From Pseudomonas sp. UYIF39 (GTDB taxonomy: Bacteria > Pseudomonadota > Gammaproteobacteria > Pseudomonadales > Pseudomonadaceae), in contig NZ_JALBYU010000008.1 of the NCBI RefSeq assembly GCF_029963765.1, positions 124,001-188,000 on the forward strand: a stretch of DNA of 64,000 nucleotides, given 5' to 3'. Below are positions 19,489 to 28,992 of this stretch, one piece after another (within the stretch, counting starts at the first letter, position 1; every line of letters begins with the position of its first letter). Below the pieces are notes generated by a model, which did not search any database, was not told where the DNA came from, and saw only the letters and a program-made list of their open reading frames with translations. The translations under genes and the position numbers were made by a program.

Positions 19489-19761
19489 TTAGTTGACAGC
19501 TTCTTTCAGTGCTTTACCGGCTTTGAAACCTGGTTTTTTAGCGGCTGCGATTTCCAGCGTCTTACCGGTCTGTGGGTTACGACCAATGCGAGCTGGACGA
19601 TCAGTTACAGAGAAAGTACCGAAACCAACCAGAACAACAGAGTCGCCAGCCTTGAGAGCGCCAGTGACGGATTCGATTACAGCGTCCAGCGCACGGCCAG
19701 CAGCAGCTTTCGGGATATCAGCGGATGCAGCGATAGCATCAATCAGTTCCGACTTGTTCAC
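19489..19761 (-). CDS. hupB: DNA-binding protein HU-beta
   Basis: A 90-residue nucleoid protein. The start is a GTG (19761) with AAGGGGA upstream. The HU signature [26 protein letters not shown] contains the beta-arm with its intercalating Pro (RNPQTG). The length matches HU-beta. It binds and bends DNA as a dimer. It lies behind lon as in other gamma-proteobacteria and has its own near-consensus promoter at 19856-19885. Confidence 0.96.
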   Translation of the reverse strand: MNKSELIDAIAASADIPKAAAGRALDAVIESVTGALKAGDSVVLVGFGTFSVTDRPARIGRNPQTGKTLEIAAAKKPGFKAGKALKEAVN

Positions 19762-19855
19762 TCTAAGTCCCCTTATATCTATTTGAGTATGATTCTAAGT
19801 TTTTTGGTGAAAGCAAAAACGAGTGCTGAATGGCCTACAGACACTTAAGAGCCGC

Positions 19856-19885
19856 TTTATAACAAGGGCTCTAAAAAGCTGTCAA
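19856..19885 (-). promoter_or_regulatory. hupB promoter, sigma-70 type
   Basis: On the minus strand TTGACA (19885-19880), an 18-base spacer and TATAAA (19861-19856) are close to consensus and lie about 95 bases upstream of the hupB GTG. Confidence 0.75.
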
Positions 19886-19908
19886 CAAGCCACCCAAGCA
19901 AATGCGTA

Positions 19909-22305
19909 CTAATGCGTGCTAATTCTTTCCTTAGAGTCAGACTCGCGTTTTTCATCCTTTGCAACTATCTCTGGAGCTACATCTGGCAAGGGCTCCGGCG
20001 CGTATTGCAGCGCAATTTGCAGGACCTCGTCAATCCATTTAACCGGTTTAATCTGCAGATCTTGCTTGATATTGTCAGGAATTTCCTTCAGATCGCGTAC
20101 GTTCTCTTCAGGAATGATCACCGTTTTGATTCCGCCACGGTGAGCAGCGAGCAGTTTTTCTTTCAAACCGCCAATTGCCAGCACCTGACCACGCAGCGTA
20201 ATTTCGCCAGTCATGGCGACGTCCGCGCGCACAGGGATCCCGGTCAATGCCGACACCAGAGCCGTGCACATGCCCACACCGGCGCTAGGGCCGTCCTTCG
20301 GGGTCGCCCCTTCCGGCATGTGGATGTGCGTGTCGCGCTTCTCGTGGAAGTCCAGGGGAATCCCCAGGCTCTTCGCGCGACTGCGAACAACGGTCAGGGC
20401 CGCAGTGATCGATTCGACCATGACGTCACCCAAAGAACCGGTCTTGATCAACTGGCCTTTACCCGGTACTACTGCGGCTTCGATAGTCAGCAATTCGCCA
20501 CCCACCTGAGTCCACGCCAGCCCGGTGACCTGACCGATCTGATCCTGCGATTCGGCCAGACCGTAGCGGAATTTGCGCACCCCCAGGAAGTGCTCCAGCA
20601 TCTCGGCAGTGACCTTCACCGAGAAGCGTTTTTCCATTGCATGCTCTTTGACCGCCTTGCGGCAAACCTTGGCAATCTGGCGCTCCAGCCCACGTACACC
20701 GGCTTCGCGGGTGTAGTAGCGGATGATGTCGCGAATCGCTTCGGCGTCGAATTCCAGCTCGCCTTTTTTCAAACCATTGGCAGTAATCTGCTTTGGCGAA
20801 AGGTATTTGACGGCGATGTTGATCTTTTCGTCTTCGGTGTAACCCGGCAGACGAATCACTTCCATCCGGTCCAGCAAGGCTGGTGGAATGTTCATGGAGT
20901 TCGAGGTGCAAAGGAACATCACATCGGACAGGTCGTAGTCGACTTCCAGATAATGATCGTTGAAGTTGTGGTTCTGCTCAGGGTCGAGCACTTCCAGCAA
21001 CGCCGACGCCGGATCGCCACGCATGTCGCTGCCCATTTTGTCGATTTCATCGAGCAGGAACAGCGGGTTGCGGACGCCCACTTTTGTCATCTTTTGAATC
21101 AATCTTCCTGGCATCGAACCGATATAAGTACGGCGATGACCACGAATTTCCGCTTCATCACGCACACCGCCGAGGGCCATGCGCACGAATTTCCGGTTGG
21201 TGGCGTGAGCAATCGACTCCGCCAGAGAGGTTTTACCCACCCCCGGAGGACCGACCAGGCACAACACCGGACCACGAATTTTCTTCACGCGTTTTTGCAC
21301 TGCGAGGTATTCGAGGATCCGCTCTTTGACTTCTTCCAGACCATAGTGGTCTGCATCGAGAATGTCTTCTGCGCGCGCCAGATCCAGACGCACTTTGCTC
21401 TGAGCCTTCCACGGCACCTGAACCAGCCAGTCAATATACGAGCGCACCACGGTCGCTTCCGCAGACATTGGCGACATTTGTTTTAATTTGTTCAGTTCAC
21501 CCTGGGCTTTGGCCAAGGCGTCTTTCGGCAGACCGGCGGCATCGATGCGCTTTTTCAGCTCTTCGATTTCGTTGTGGCCTTCGTCGCTGTCGCCGAGCTC
21601 TTTCTGAATGGCCTTCATCTGCTCATTCAGGTAGTACTCGCGCTGGCTGCGCTCCATTTGTTTTTTGACGCGACCACGAATGCGTTTTTCGACTTGCAGC
21701 AGGTCGATCTCGGCATCCAGCAACGCCAGAACGTGCTCGACCCGGGCCGACAAATCGATGATTTCGAGGATTTCCTGCTTCTGCTCGATTTTCAGGGCCA
21801 TGTGTGCGGCCATGGTGTCGACCAGACGGCCTGGTTCGTCGATGCTGTTGAGCGACGACAGGACTTCAGCCGGGACTTTCTTGCCCAGCTGCACATATTG
21901 TTCGAACTGAGCGAGCAGGCTGCGGACGAATACTTCCGACTCGCGCTCAGGCGCGTCGACTTCGTCGATCAATGAGACTTCGGCACGGCAGTGGCCGTCC
22001 ACTTCGCTGAAACGCTCAACAGCGCCCCGCTGCTCACCTTCAACCAAAACCTTGACCGTGCCGTCCGGCAGCTTGAGCAGCTGTAGAACGGTAGCGATGG
22101 TACCTACGCGATAAAGTGCATCTTCACCGGGATCGTCGTCAGCAGGGTTTCTCTGAGCCAGCAGAAGGATCTGCTTGTCGCCCGTCATCGCTGCCTCGAG
22201 GGCTTCGATGGATTTCTCGCGCCCCACGAACAGCGGGATAACCATGTGCGGATAAACCACAACATCACGCAATGGCAGGAGAGGCAATTCGATGGTTGTC
22301 TTCAT
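19909..22305 (-). CDS. lon: ATP-dependent protease La
   Basis: A 798-residue AAA+ protease. Start MKTTIELPLLPLRDVVVYPH at 22305 is the conserved Lon N-terminus; an upstream in-frame ATG adds 40 unrelated residues. The N-terminal substrate domain is followed by the AAA+ module with Walker A GPPGVGKTS and Walker B FLLDEIDKMGSD. The C-terminal Ser-Lys peptidase has its Ser in PKDGPSAGVGM. It degrades misfolded and regulatory proteins in the cytosol. It lies between clpX and hupB, with a heat-shock-type promoter just upstream. Confidence 0.97.
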   Translation of the reverse strand: MKTTIELPLLPLRDVVVYPHMVIPLFVGREKSIEALEAAMTGDKQILLLAQRNPADDDPGEDALYRVGTIATVLQLLKLPDGTVKVLVEGEQRGAVERFSEVDGHCRAEVSLIDEVDAPERESEVFVRSLLAQFEQYVQLGKKVPAEVLSSLNSIDEPGRLVDTMAAHMALKIEQKQEILEIIDLSARVEHVLALLDAEIDLLQVEKRIRGRVKKQMERSQREYYLNEQMKAIQKELGDSDEGHNEIEELKKRIDAAGLPKDALAKAQGELNKLKQMSPMSAEATVVRSYIDWLVQVPWKAQSKVRLDLARAEDILDADHYGLEEVKERILEYLAVQKRVKKIRGPVLCLVGPPGVGKTSLAESIAHATNRKFVRMALGGVRDEAEIRGHRRTYIGSMPGRLIQKMTKVGVRNPLFLLDEIDKMGSDMRGDPASALLEVLDPEQNHNFNDHYLEVDYDLSDVMFLCTSNSMNIPPALLDRMEVIRLPGYTEDEKINIAVKYLSPKQITANGLKKGELEFDAEAIRDIIRYYTREAGVRGLERQIAKVCRKAVKEHAMEKRFSVKVTAEMLEHFLGVRKFRYGLAESQDQIGQVTGLAWTQVGGELLTIEAAVVPGKGQLIKTGSLGDVMVESITAALTVVRSRAKSLGIPLDFHEKRDTHIHMPEGATPKDGPSAGVGMCTALVSALTGIPVRADVAMTGEITLRGQVLAIGGLKEKLLAAHRGGIKTVIIPEENVRDLKEIPDNIKQDLQIKPVKWIDEVLQIALQYAPEPLPDVAPEIVAKDEKRESDSKERISTH

Positions 22306-22363
22306 GATTTCGCCTCTACGGCGGCCATAAGGCCGTAAACAGATGGAAGTGAGCTTGAAACCA

Positions 22364-22392
22364 AGATGGGGGCTACCTTCAAAAAAAACAAG
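22364..22392 (-). promoter_or_regulatory. Sigma-32 (RpoH) type promoter of lon
   Basis: On the minus strand CTTGTTT (22392-22386), exactly 14 bases, then CCCCATCT (22371-22364), against the heat-shock consensus CTTGAAA-N14-CCCCATnT. It lies about 60 bases upstream of the lon ATG. This fits Lon as a heat-shock protein. Confidence 0.8.
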
Positions 22393-22424
22393 CTTAAAGA
22401 AGGTGTTAAAACGCGCAAAAAGCA

Positions 22425-22444
22425 AAGGGGCCCGAAGGCCCCTT
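22425..22444 (-). terminator. Terminator after clpX
   Basis: GGGGCC-TTCG-GGCCCC stem with an extra-stable tetraloop, 22 bases behind the clpX stop; on the minus strand it runs into TTTGCTTTTTG. Confidence 0.85.
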
Positions 22445-22466
22445 CTTTATTCCAGCAGCGTGACGC

Positions 22467-23750
22467 TTAGGCGTCTGGCGCTGCCTTGGCAGCCGGCTCA
22501 CTGTTTTCGTAGATATACAGTGGCTTGGACTTGCCTTCTATAACGCTTTCGTCGATCACTACTTTACTCACCTCGGACTGCGAGGGGATTTCATACATAG
22601 TGTCGAGCAATACACCTTCGAGAATCGAACGCAGTCCACGGGCACCGGTTTTACGTTCCAGGGCACGCTTGGCGACCGATTTCAGAGCGTCGGCCCGGAA
22701 TTCCAGGTCCACACCTTCCATCTCGAACAGCTTGGCATACTGTTTGGTCAGAGCATTTTTCGGCTCGGTGAGAATCTGCATCAACGCAGCCTCATCAAGC
22801 TCGTCCAGCGTGGCAAGTACCGGCAGACGACCGACGAATTCCGGGATCAGCCCGAACTTGACCAGATCGTCAGGCTCGACTTCACGCAGGGACTCACCGA
22901 CTTTCTTGCCTTCTTCCTTGCTGCGCACTTCCGCGTTGAAACCGATGCCGCCCTTGGTGGAACGGTTTTGAATAACCTTTTCCAGACCGGAGAACGCACC
23001 ACCGCAGATGAACAGGATGTTACGGGTGTCGACCTGAAGGAATTCCTGCTGCGGATGCTTGCGACCACCTTGAGGCGGAACGGAAGCGACCGTGCCTTCA
23101 ATCAACTTGAGCAGGGCCTGCTGTACGCCTTCACCGGAAACGTCCCGGGTGATCGACGGGTTGTCAGACTTGCGCGAGATCTTGTCGATCTCATCGATGT
23201 AGACAATGCCCATTTGGGCCTTTTCTACGTCGTAATCGCACTTCTGCAGCAGCTTCTGAATGATGTTTTCGACATCTTCACCCACGTAACCCGCCTCGGT
23301 GAGGGTGGTTGCGTCGGCGATGGTGAACGGAACGTTCAGCAAGCGGGCCAGTGTTTCGGCAAGCAGGGTTTTACCCGAGCCTGTCGGGCCGATCAGCAAG
23401 ATGTTGCTCTTGCCGAGTTCGACATCGTCATTCTTTTTGTCACGCTGGTTCAGGCGCTTGTAGTGGTTGTACACCGCTACGGCCAGAACCTTTTTCGCAC
23501 GCTCCTGACCAATCACGTACTGATCAAGGATGCCGCTGATTTCTTTAGGCGAAGGCAATTTATGCGCGCTGCTTTCGGCCTGGGCTTCCTGCACCTCCTC
23601 ACGGATGATGTCATTGCACAGGTCGACGCACTCGTCGCAGATAAAGACCGAGGGGCCGGCAATCAATTTGCGCACTTCATGCTGGCTTTTGCCACAGAAG
23701 GAGCAATAGAGCAGCTTGCCGTTGTCCTCGCCGTTGCGGGTGTCAGTCAT
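22467..23750 (-). CDS. clpX: ATP-dependent Clp protease ATP-binding subunit ClpX
   Basis: A 427-residue AAA+ unfoldase. Start [20 protein letters not shown] at 23750. The N-terminal zinc-binding domain has Cys16, 19, 38 and 41 (CSFC and CDEC). Walker A is GPTGSGKT, Walker [13 protein letters not shown], and the pore loop region GYVGEDV is present, as is the IGF loop ([10 protein letters not shown]) that docks on ClpP. It unfolds tagged proteins for ClpP. It lies 112 bases downstream of clpP, with a GC-rich hairpin between, so it may be read through from clpP as well as from its own promoter. Confidence 0.97.
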   Translation of the reverse strand: MTDTRNGEDNGKLLYCSFCGKSQHEVRKLIAGPSVFICDECVDLCNDIIREEVQEAQAESSAHKLPSPKEISGILDQYVIGQERAKKVLAVAVYNHYKRLNQRDKKNDDVELGKSNILLIGPTGSGKTLLAETLARLLNVPFTIADATTLTEAGYVGEDVENIIQKLLQKCDYDVEKAQMGIVYIDEIDKISRKSDNPSITRDVSGEGVQQALLKLIEGTVASVPPQGGRKHPQQEFLQVDTRNILFICGGAFSGLEKVIQNRSTKGGIGFNAEVRSKEEGKKVGESLREVEPDDLVKFGLIPEFVGRLPVLATLDELDEAALMQILTEPKNALTKQYAKLFEMEGVDLEFRADALKSVAKRALERKTGARGLRSILEGVLLDTMYEIPSQSEVSKVVIDESVIEGKSKPLYIYENSEPAAKAAPDA

Positions 23751-23798
23751 TCGTTCGATCCAAATCCGATAGGCTTGCAACACAAGATGAAGGCTATT

Positions 23799-23818
23799 GC
23801 GGGCTTTTTCAAGCCCGC
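23799..23818 (-). terminator. Hairpin between clpP and clpX
   Basis: GCGGGCTT-GAAA-AAGCCCGC, a perfect 8-bp stem with a GNRA loop, but without a following T-run. It is more likely a partial attenuator or processing site that sets the clpP:clpX ratio than a full stop. Confidence 0.45.
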
Positions 23819-23862
23819 TAGTGATCGGACGCGCCGACCAACCCTATTTTGAGCTGCTTATT

Positions 23863-24498
23863 TTAAGCGGGGCGCTGGCTGATCACTTCATCGATCAACC
23901 CGTATTCACGCGCTGCCTCTGCACTCATGAAATTATCGCGGTTGGTATCGCGCTCGATTTCTTCAAGAGTGTGCCCGCTATGCTTGGCCATCAGCGTGTT
24001 GAGACGCTCACGAATGAAGAGGATTTCCTTGGCATGGATTTCGATATCCGAAGCCTGGCCCTGGAAACCGCCCAGCGGCTGGTGAATCATCACACGCGAG
24101 TTCGGCAGGCAGTAACGCTTGCCGGGGGCACCGGCCGTCAATAGAAACGCGCCCATGCTGCACGCTTGACCGATACAGGTGGTCGACACGTTTGGCTTGA
24201 TGAACTGCATGGTGTCATAGATCGACATGCCCGCCGTCACCGAACCGCCCGGGGAGTTGATATAGAGATGGATGTCCTTGTCCGGGTTTTCCGCTTCAAG
24301 GAACAGCAGTTGCGCACAGATCAGGTTGGCCATGTAGTCCTCTACCGGACCAACCAGAAAGATCACTCGCTCCTTGAGAAGGCGTGAGTAGATGTCATAG
24401 GCGCGCTCGCCACGAGCAGACTGCTCGACAACCATCGGGACCAGGCCGCCTGCGGCCTGGATATCAGAGTTCTGCTGAATATACGAATTACGGAACAT
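23863..24498 (-). CDS. clpP: ATP-dependent Clp protease proteolytic subunit
   Basis: A 211-residue serine peptidase that forms two stacked heptamers with ClpX or ClpA. The catalytic triad is Ser114 ([11 protein letters not shown]), His139 ([10 protein letters not shown]) and Asp188 ([10 protein letters not shown]). The short N-terminal propeptide before [22 protein letters not shown] is normal for the family. The ATG has GGGAGTGA upstream. Gene order tig-clpP-clpX-lon is the standard gamma-proteobacterial arrangement. Confidence 0.97.
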   Translation of the reverse strand: MFRNSYIQQNSDIQAAGGLVPMVVEQSARGERAYDIYSRLLKERVIFLVGPVEDYMANLICAQLLFLEAENPDKDIHLYINSPGGSVTAGMSIYDTMQFIKPNVSTTCIGQACSMGAFLLTAGAPGKRYCLPNSRVMIHQPLGGFQGQASDIEIHAKEILFIRERLNTLMAKHSGHTLEEIERDTNRDNFMSAEAAREYGLIDEVISQRPA

Positions 24499-24537
24499 GC
24501 TCTGCAGTCACTCCCAAATAGTTATGTCTTGAATACG

Positions 24538-24565
24538 CATAAGCCAGCACGAAGGCTGGCTTATG
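24538..24565 (-). terminator. Terminator-like hairpin after tig
   Basis: A perfect 11-bp stem (CATAAGCCAGC/GCTGGCTTATG) with an ACGAAG loop, 27 bases behind the tig stop. It lacks a clear T-run, so it may be leaky. Confidence 0.55.
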
Positions 24566-24591
24566 GTGTGTACTTCTTACCGCAAAAACGA

Positions 24592-25902
24592 TCAGTCGGC
24601 TTGTGGAGCTTCTACCGGCTTGACTGCTTCTTCGTAAGAGACCGATTTGTCGGTCACGCTAGCTTTCTGCAGAACAGTATCCACAACTTGCTCTTCCAGC
24701 ACAACCGAACGGACTTCGTTCAGTTGCTGGTCGTTCTTGTAGTACCAGGACACAACCTGCTCAGGCTCTTGGTAAGCCGACGCCATTTCCTGAATCATTT
24801 CACGAACGCGGGCTTCGTCAGGCTTGAGGTCGAATTGCTTGACCACTTCAGCCACGATCAGACCCAGCACAACGCGACGCTTGGCTTGCTCTTCGAACAG
24901 TTCGGCCGGCAGTTGCTCAGGCTTGATGTTGCCACCGAACTGCTGAACAGCCTGCACGCGCAGACGGTCAACTTCGTTGGACAGCAGAGCCTTAGGCACT
25001 TCGATCGGGTTGGTGGCCAGCAGACCGTCCATTACTTGATTCTTGACCTTGGATTTGATCGCCTGACGCAGTTCACGCTCCATGTTCTTGCGAACTTCGG
25101 TGCGGAAGCCTTCCAGACCGGTTTCCTTGATGCCGAATTGAGCGAAGAATTCTTCGGTCAGCTCTGGCAGTTTTGGCTCGGAAACAGTGTTCACAGTCAC
25201 GGTGAACTCAGCGGTTTTGCCTGCCAGGTCGAGGTTCTGATAGTCCTCTGGGAAGGTCAGGTTCAGAACGCGCTCTTCGCCGGCTTTAGCGCCAACGAGA
25301 CCGTCTTCAAAACCAGGGATCATGCGGCCGGAACCCAGAACCAGCTGAGTACCTTTGGCGGAACCGCCAGCGAACACTTCACCGTCGACCTTGCCAACGA
25401 AATCGATGTTCAGCTGGTCTTCGTTTTGAGCAGCGCGATCGGCCACTTCGAAACGGGTGTTCTGCTTGCGCAGCACTTCCAGCATTTTGTCCAGATCGGC
25501 ATCAGCCACGTCAGCGCTCAGGCGCTCAACCGCGATACCGTCGAAACCGGCAACGGTGAACTCAGGGAACACTTCGAAAATCGCGACGTATTCCAGATCT
25601 TTGCCGGCTTCCAGCGATTTCGGCTCGATCGAAGGAGCGCCAGCCGGGTTCAGCTTCTGCTCAACGACAGCTTCGTAGAAAGAGGACTGGATCACGTCGC
25701 CGACCGCTTCCTGACGTGCATCAGCACCAAAACGGCGCTTGATTTCACTCATTGGCACTTTGCCTGGACGGAAGCCAGCAATCTTGGCCTTTTGGGCAGT
25801 CTGCTGCAGACGCTTGTTGACCTGAGTCTCGATGCGCTCAGCCGGCACGGTGATGCTCATGCGGCGCTCAAGAGCAGAAGTATTTTCAACAGAAACTTGC
25901 AT
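24592..25902 (-). CDS. tig: Trigger factor, ribosome-bound chaperone
   Basis: A 436-residue protein. Start [20 protein letters not shown] at 25902 is the conserved N-terminus. The ribosome-docking signature [16 protein letters not shown] is at about residues 43-58; a FKBP-type PPIase domain follows at about 150-245 ([31 protein letters not shown]), then the C-terminal chaperone arms. It binds near L23 at the exit tunnel and shields nascent chains. It is the first gene of the tig-clpP-clpX block. A sigma-70-like promoter lies 60-90 bases upstream. Confidence 0.96.
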   Translation of the reverse strand: MQVSVENTSALERRMSITVPAERIETQVNKRLQQTAQKAKIAGFRPGKVPMSEIKRRFGADARQEAVGDVIQSSFYEAVVEQKLNPAGAPSIEPKSLEAGKDLEYVAIFEVFPEFTVAGFDGIAVERLSADVADADLDKMLEVLRKQNTRFEVADRAAQNEDQLNIDFVGKVDGEVFAGGSAKGTQLVLGSGRMIPGFEDGLVGAKAGEERVLNLTFPEDYQNLDLAGKTAEFTVTVNTVSEPKLPELTEEFFAQFGIKETGLEGFRTEVRKNMERELRQAIKSKVKNQVMDGLLATNPIEVPKALLSNEVDRLRVQAVQQFGGNIKPEQLPAELFEEQAKRRVVLGLIVAEVVKQFDLKPDEARVREMIQEMASAYQEPEQVVSWYYKNDQQLNEVRSVVLEEQVVDTVLQKASVTDKSVSYEEAVKPVEAPQAD

Positions 25903-25963
25903 GGATATTCCTCGTTGCACAGACGTTAGCCGGCCGTTTCCGACCCCAGAATCAAGGGCATGC

Positions 25964-25992
25964 ATTCTAGTGGGTCAAACTCAAGAAGTCAC
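25964..25992 (-). promoter_or_regulatory. Candidate tig promoter
   Basis: On the minus strand GTGACT (25992-25987), 17 bases, TAGAAT (25969-25964). Spacing is ideal and the -10 has one mismatch to consensus. Confidence 0.5.
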
Positions 25993-26263
25993 CCTACTGA
26001 AAACGGGTAAAAAAGCAGCAGGCAATTTATAGGCGGGGACAAACGGTTGTGCCTCGCCCTGTTAGCAAATACAGCCAATCATGCCAGAGCTCTGCACCAA
26101 TCCTTCTATATATAGAAGACATCGGCAATCCATCCCTGACAGTCGACCCCACAAGGGGACCAACGGGCGAATCAGCATCATCGAGAAACATAAATCCGAC
26201 GATCCGAGGCGCCCTCTCGACCCAGAACCTGCGGCCGCTTTGAAAATTCAGACTTCTAAAACA
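25993..26263. other. Gap between the tig promoter and the tRNA terminator, no gene seen
   Basis: Part of a 361-base stretch between tig and the tRNA cluster. It holds no convincing reading frame on either strand. Small features are an AT-rich TATATATAGAAGA around 26108-26120 and a short CCCC/GGGG hairpin near 26150. Confidence 0.5.
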
Positions 26264-26300
26264 AAAACGGCGCAGCCCTTTTCAGGTGCTGCGCCGTTTT
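26264..26300 (-). terminator. Terminator of the tRNA cluster
   Basis: A 13-bp perfect stem (AAAACGGCGCAGC/GCTGCGCCGTTTT) with T-runs in both directions. It ends the tRNA-Arg-His-Leu transcript 25 bases after the tRNA-Leu CCA. Confidence 0.9.
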
Positions 26301-26324
26301 CTGCTATTAAATAGCTACTTGTAA

Positions 26325-26409
26325 TGGTGCGGACGGAGAGACTCGAACTCTCACACCTTGCGGCGCTGGAACCTAAATCCAGTGTGTCTACCAATTCCAC
26401 CACATCCGC
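26325..26409 (-). tRNA. tRNA-Leu (anticodon TAG)
   Basis: Minus strand begins GCGGATGTGGTGGAATTGG and has the long class II variable arm. The anticodon stem-loop CTGGA-TTTAGGT-TCCAG gives TAG; T-arm GAGAGTTCGAGTCTCTC; CCA encoded. It is the last of three clustered tRNAs. Confidence 0.95.
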
Positions 26410-26463
26410 ATCAAGCTTTTAAAGCAAAGGCGCCAGACTGTTAATCTGGCGCCTTTCTAAATA

Positions 26464-26539
26464 TGGGGTGGACGAAGGGGATCGAACCCTCGACAACGGG
26501 AGTCACAATCCCGTGCTCTACCAACTGAGCTACGCCCAC
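26464..26539 (-). tRNA. tRNA-His (anticodon GTG)
   Basis: Minus strand begins GTGGGCGTAGCTCAGTTGG. The anticodon loop TTGTGAC between CGGGA-type arms gives GTG, and CCA is encoded. The extra G-1 typical of tRNA-His would pair with discriminator C. Middle gene of the cluster. Confidence 0.95.
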
Positions 26540-26579
26540 CATATTGCCATGTTGCGTTACTTGTGCCAAAGCTGCCTAA

Positions 26580-26657
26580 TGGCGCACCCGGCAGGACTCG
26601 AACCTGCGACCATCCGCTTAGAAGGCGGATGCTCTATCCAGCTGAGCTACGGGCGCC
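26580..26657 (-). tRNA. tRNA-Arg (anticodon TCT)
   Basis: Minus strand begins GGCGCCCGTAGCTCAGCTGG. The anticodon arm CCGCC-TTCTAAG-CGGAT gives TCT (reads AGA). The T-arm GCAGGTTCGAGTCCTGC and CCA are intact. First gene of the cluster. Confidence 0.95.
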
Positions 26658-26777
26658 TTGTTAATCTGTATTCTTGGACGATTACAAACTAAGTGCTTTC
26701 AGTCTCACCGAATTAAACATCAACTCTGCTCGACCTTCTTAACCAGTGCTAGGCTGTGCCCGACAAGTGCGACGAAT

Positions 26778-26804
26778 GTTATAGGTGACCCTGAAGGTCG
26801 TCAA
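26778..26804 (-). promoter_or_regulatory. Promoter of the tRNA-Arg-His-Leu operon
   Basis: On the minus strand TTGACG (26804-26799) is followed after 15 bases by TATAAC (26783-26778), or after 17 by TAACAT. A GC-rich GTCGC discriminator follows, as in stringently controlled stable-RNA promoters. About 120 bases of leader precede tRNA-Arg. Confidence 0.6.
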
Positions 26805-26935
26805 CTCTTTTTTAAAAAAAATTCATTTAATTAAAGGGGTTAGGGGAATTTGCAGACCAAGCGCCTTTGCCCTCACCTCATGACATGCGAGAATACGTTC
26901 TCTTTTTTTCCCCTCTCGATGGTTAATCACGCGCA

Positions 26936-27790
26936 ATGACTGCACAACTAATCGACGGCAAATCGATCGCCGCCAGCCTTCGCCAGCAGATCGCCAAACG
27001 CGTCAACGAGCGTCGCCAGCAAGGTCTGCGCACGCCCGGTCTCGCGGTGATCCTGGTCGGCAGCGATCCCGCCTCTCAGGTTTATGTCTCGCACAAGCGT
27101 AAAGACTGTGAAGAGGTTGGCTTCATTTCCCAAGCCTACGACCTGCCTTCCGAAACTACTCAAGAAGCGCTGACCGATCTGATCGATCGCCTGAATGACG
27201 ACCCGGCAATTGATGGCGTTCTGCTTCAGCTTCCTTTACCTGAACACCTGGACGCCTCCAAATTGCTGGAACGCATTCGTCCAGACAAGGACGTCGACGG
27301 TTTCCACCCTTATAACGTCGGCCGCCTCGCCCAGCGTATTCCGCTGCTGCGTCCGTGCACCCCTAAAGGCATCATGACGTTGCTGGAAAGCACCGGTGTC
27401 GATCTCTACGGGATGGACGCAGTGGTTGTCGGGGCTTCCAATATTGTTGGCCGCCCGATGGCAATGGAATTGCTGCTGGCCGGCTGCACCGTGACCGTCA
27501 CCCACCGCTTCACCAAGGATCTGGCAGGCCACGTCGGTCGCGCCGATCTGGTGGTGGTCGCCGCCGGCAAGCCGGGGCTGGTAAAGGGTGAGTGGATCAA
27601 GCAAGGCGCGATCGTGATCGACGTCGGCATCAACCGCCAGGAAGACGGCAAACTGGTCGGTGACGTGATCTACGACACCGCCCTGCCCCGCGCCGGCTGG
27701 ATCACTCCAGTCCCGGGTGGCGTTGGTCCGATGACCCGTGCGTGCCTGCTGGAAAATACGTTGTACGCAGCCGAAACACTGCACAGCTGA
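26936..27790 (+). CDS. folD: Bifunctional methylenetetrahydrofolate dehydrogenase / cyclohydrolase
   Basis: A 284-residue enzyme that interconverts 5,10-methylene-THF and 10-formyl-THF with NADP in one-carbon metabolism. The family patterns are seen: [23 protein letters not shown] with the catalytic Lys (YVxxKxK), [24 protein letters not shown] and the NADP site [18 protein letters not shown], ending [18 protein letters not shown]. Length is standard. It is divergent from the tRNA cluster and followed by a strong terminator. Confidence 0.97.
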   Translation: MTAQLIDGKSIAASLRQQIAKRVNERRQQGLRTPGLAVILVGSDPASQVYVSHKRKDCEEVGFISQAYDLPSETTQEALTDLIDRLNDDPAIDGVLLQLPLPEHLDASKLLERIRPDKDVDGFHPYNVGRLAQRIPLLRPCTPKGIMTLLESTGVDLYGMDAVVVGASNIVGRPMAMELLLAGCTVTVTHRFTKDLAGHVGRADLVVVAAGKPGLVKGEWIKQGAIVIDVGINRQEDGKLVGDVIYDTALPRAGWITPVPGGVGPMTRACLLENTLYAAETLHS

Positions 27791-27816
27791 TTCCACCGGC
27801 TACGCCGAACACGCAA

Positions 27817-27841
27817 GAAACCCCGCTATTGGCGGGGTTTC
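27817..27841 (+). terminator. Terminator after folD
   Basis: GAAACCCCGC-TATTG-GCGGGGTTTC, 27 bases after the stop. Typical form. Confidence 0.85.
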
Positions 27842-27995
27842 CTGTTTTCAGACATGGCTCAAGTAATGCCCCTCAAGGACTGCTGGTCAGAGAAACGGCG
27901 AAAATCCCATACCGCCCTAGACTGGTACTCGAAACATCCTCATAAACCGTAGACGCGAATCGGGAAGTACGCGCAAAGCCTGGAAGACATCACGT

Positions 27996-28778
27996 ATGAA
28001 TCCCCCTAACCTGACCGGACATCGCTTTTTCGTTTTCTCTGTAAAACTGGCTGGCTTGCTTTACAGCCTCTTGTGCTACCTGTTTTTCCTGCTGACCGTT
28101 CTATATCTGATCGGATTTCTCGCAGGCATCGGAGTCCCCAAAGATATCAATTCAGGACCAGGCAACACATGGCCTCTGGCAGTGCTGGTTGATGCCATTC
28201 TGATTACGTTGTTCGCCGCACAACACAGTGGCATGGCGCGAAAAAACTTCAAGCGATGGTGGATGAGGTTCATCCCCGCCACGCTGGAGCGCGCTACGTA
28301 CGTACTATCCAGTTGCCTGGTGCTCACCTTGTTGTTTGTGCTTTGGCAGCCTATCGCAACGCCCGTCTGGAAGGTCGAATCGCCTTGGGGCAAAGGGCTG
28401 CTCATCTCACTGTTCTGGCTAGGCTGGGGCATCGCGCTATTGGCAACCTTCCTGATCAGCCACTTCGAGCTATTCGGTGTGAAGCAAGCGCTTTATGCCT
28501 GGCGCAAGCTCATCCCCGAAAAGCCCACCTTCAAATCGCCATGGCTCTACAAACTTGTCCGCCATCCCTTGTACCTCGGCTTCCTGATTGCATTCTGGGC
28601 GACGCCCGACATGACCGCCGGGCATCTTCTGTTTGCGATACTCAGCACCTTCTACATCCTGATCGGCGCGCACCTGGAAGAAAAAGACCTGGTCGAGTCA
28701 CTTGGGGAGGAATATCAGCGCTATCAGCAAGAGGTCGGAATGCTTGCGCCCAAGCGGAACCAGACCAAAGGGCACTGA
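27996..28778 (+). CDS. mddA: Methanethiol S-methyltransferase (dimethyl sulfide-forming)
   Basis: A 260-residue membrane protein with five or six hydrophobic segments. The C-terminal region LVRHPLYLGFLIAFWATPDMT plus the terminal helix with LEEKDLVESLGEEYQRYQQEV is the isoprenylcysteine-methyltransferase/NnrU-type SAM-binding fold, and GVPKDINSGP near residues 46-55 resembles MddA of Pseudomonas deceptionensis. MddA methylates methanethiol with SAM to give dimethyl sulfide independently of DMSP. No methionine gamma-lyase gene is next to it here. Other NnrU-like methyltransferases are alternatives, but length and N-terminal pattern favour MddA. Confidence 0.8.
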   Translation: MNPPNLTGHRFFVFSVKLAGLLYSLLCYLFFLLTVLYLIGFLAGIGVPKDINSGPGNTWPLAVLVDAILITLFAAQHSGMARKNFKRWWMRFIPATLERATYVLSSCLVLTLLFVLWQPIATPVWKVESPWGKGLLISLFWLGWGIALLATFLISHFELFGVKQALYAWRKLIPEKPTFKSPWLYKLVRHPLYLGFLIAFWATPDMTAGHLLFAILSTFYILIGAHLEEKDLVESLGEEYQRYQQEVGMLAPKRNQTKGH

Positions 28779-28992
28779 GCACAAAAACCACCCGCAATCT
28801 CAGCCACCCACAATGTCTGAGACTAAACACGATGTAAGTATCTCCCCCCGCACCTTTTTCTCATTTTTTTCATATAAAGCACTCGCCATACAGGCAGCTA
28901 GCGCTTTCGTAGCTCATACTCCTAAAATGCGTCGGTTTTAATGAAACAACCCGTTACAGAACGGCTTATCCACACCTAACGAGTCTGCCAGC

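Noticed and set aside
19912..21486. Long open frame opposite lon
   Set aside because: Antisense shadow; the Lon frame carries all motifs.
24529..25929. Long open frame opposite tig
   Set aside because: Antisense shadow of trigger factor.
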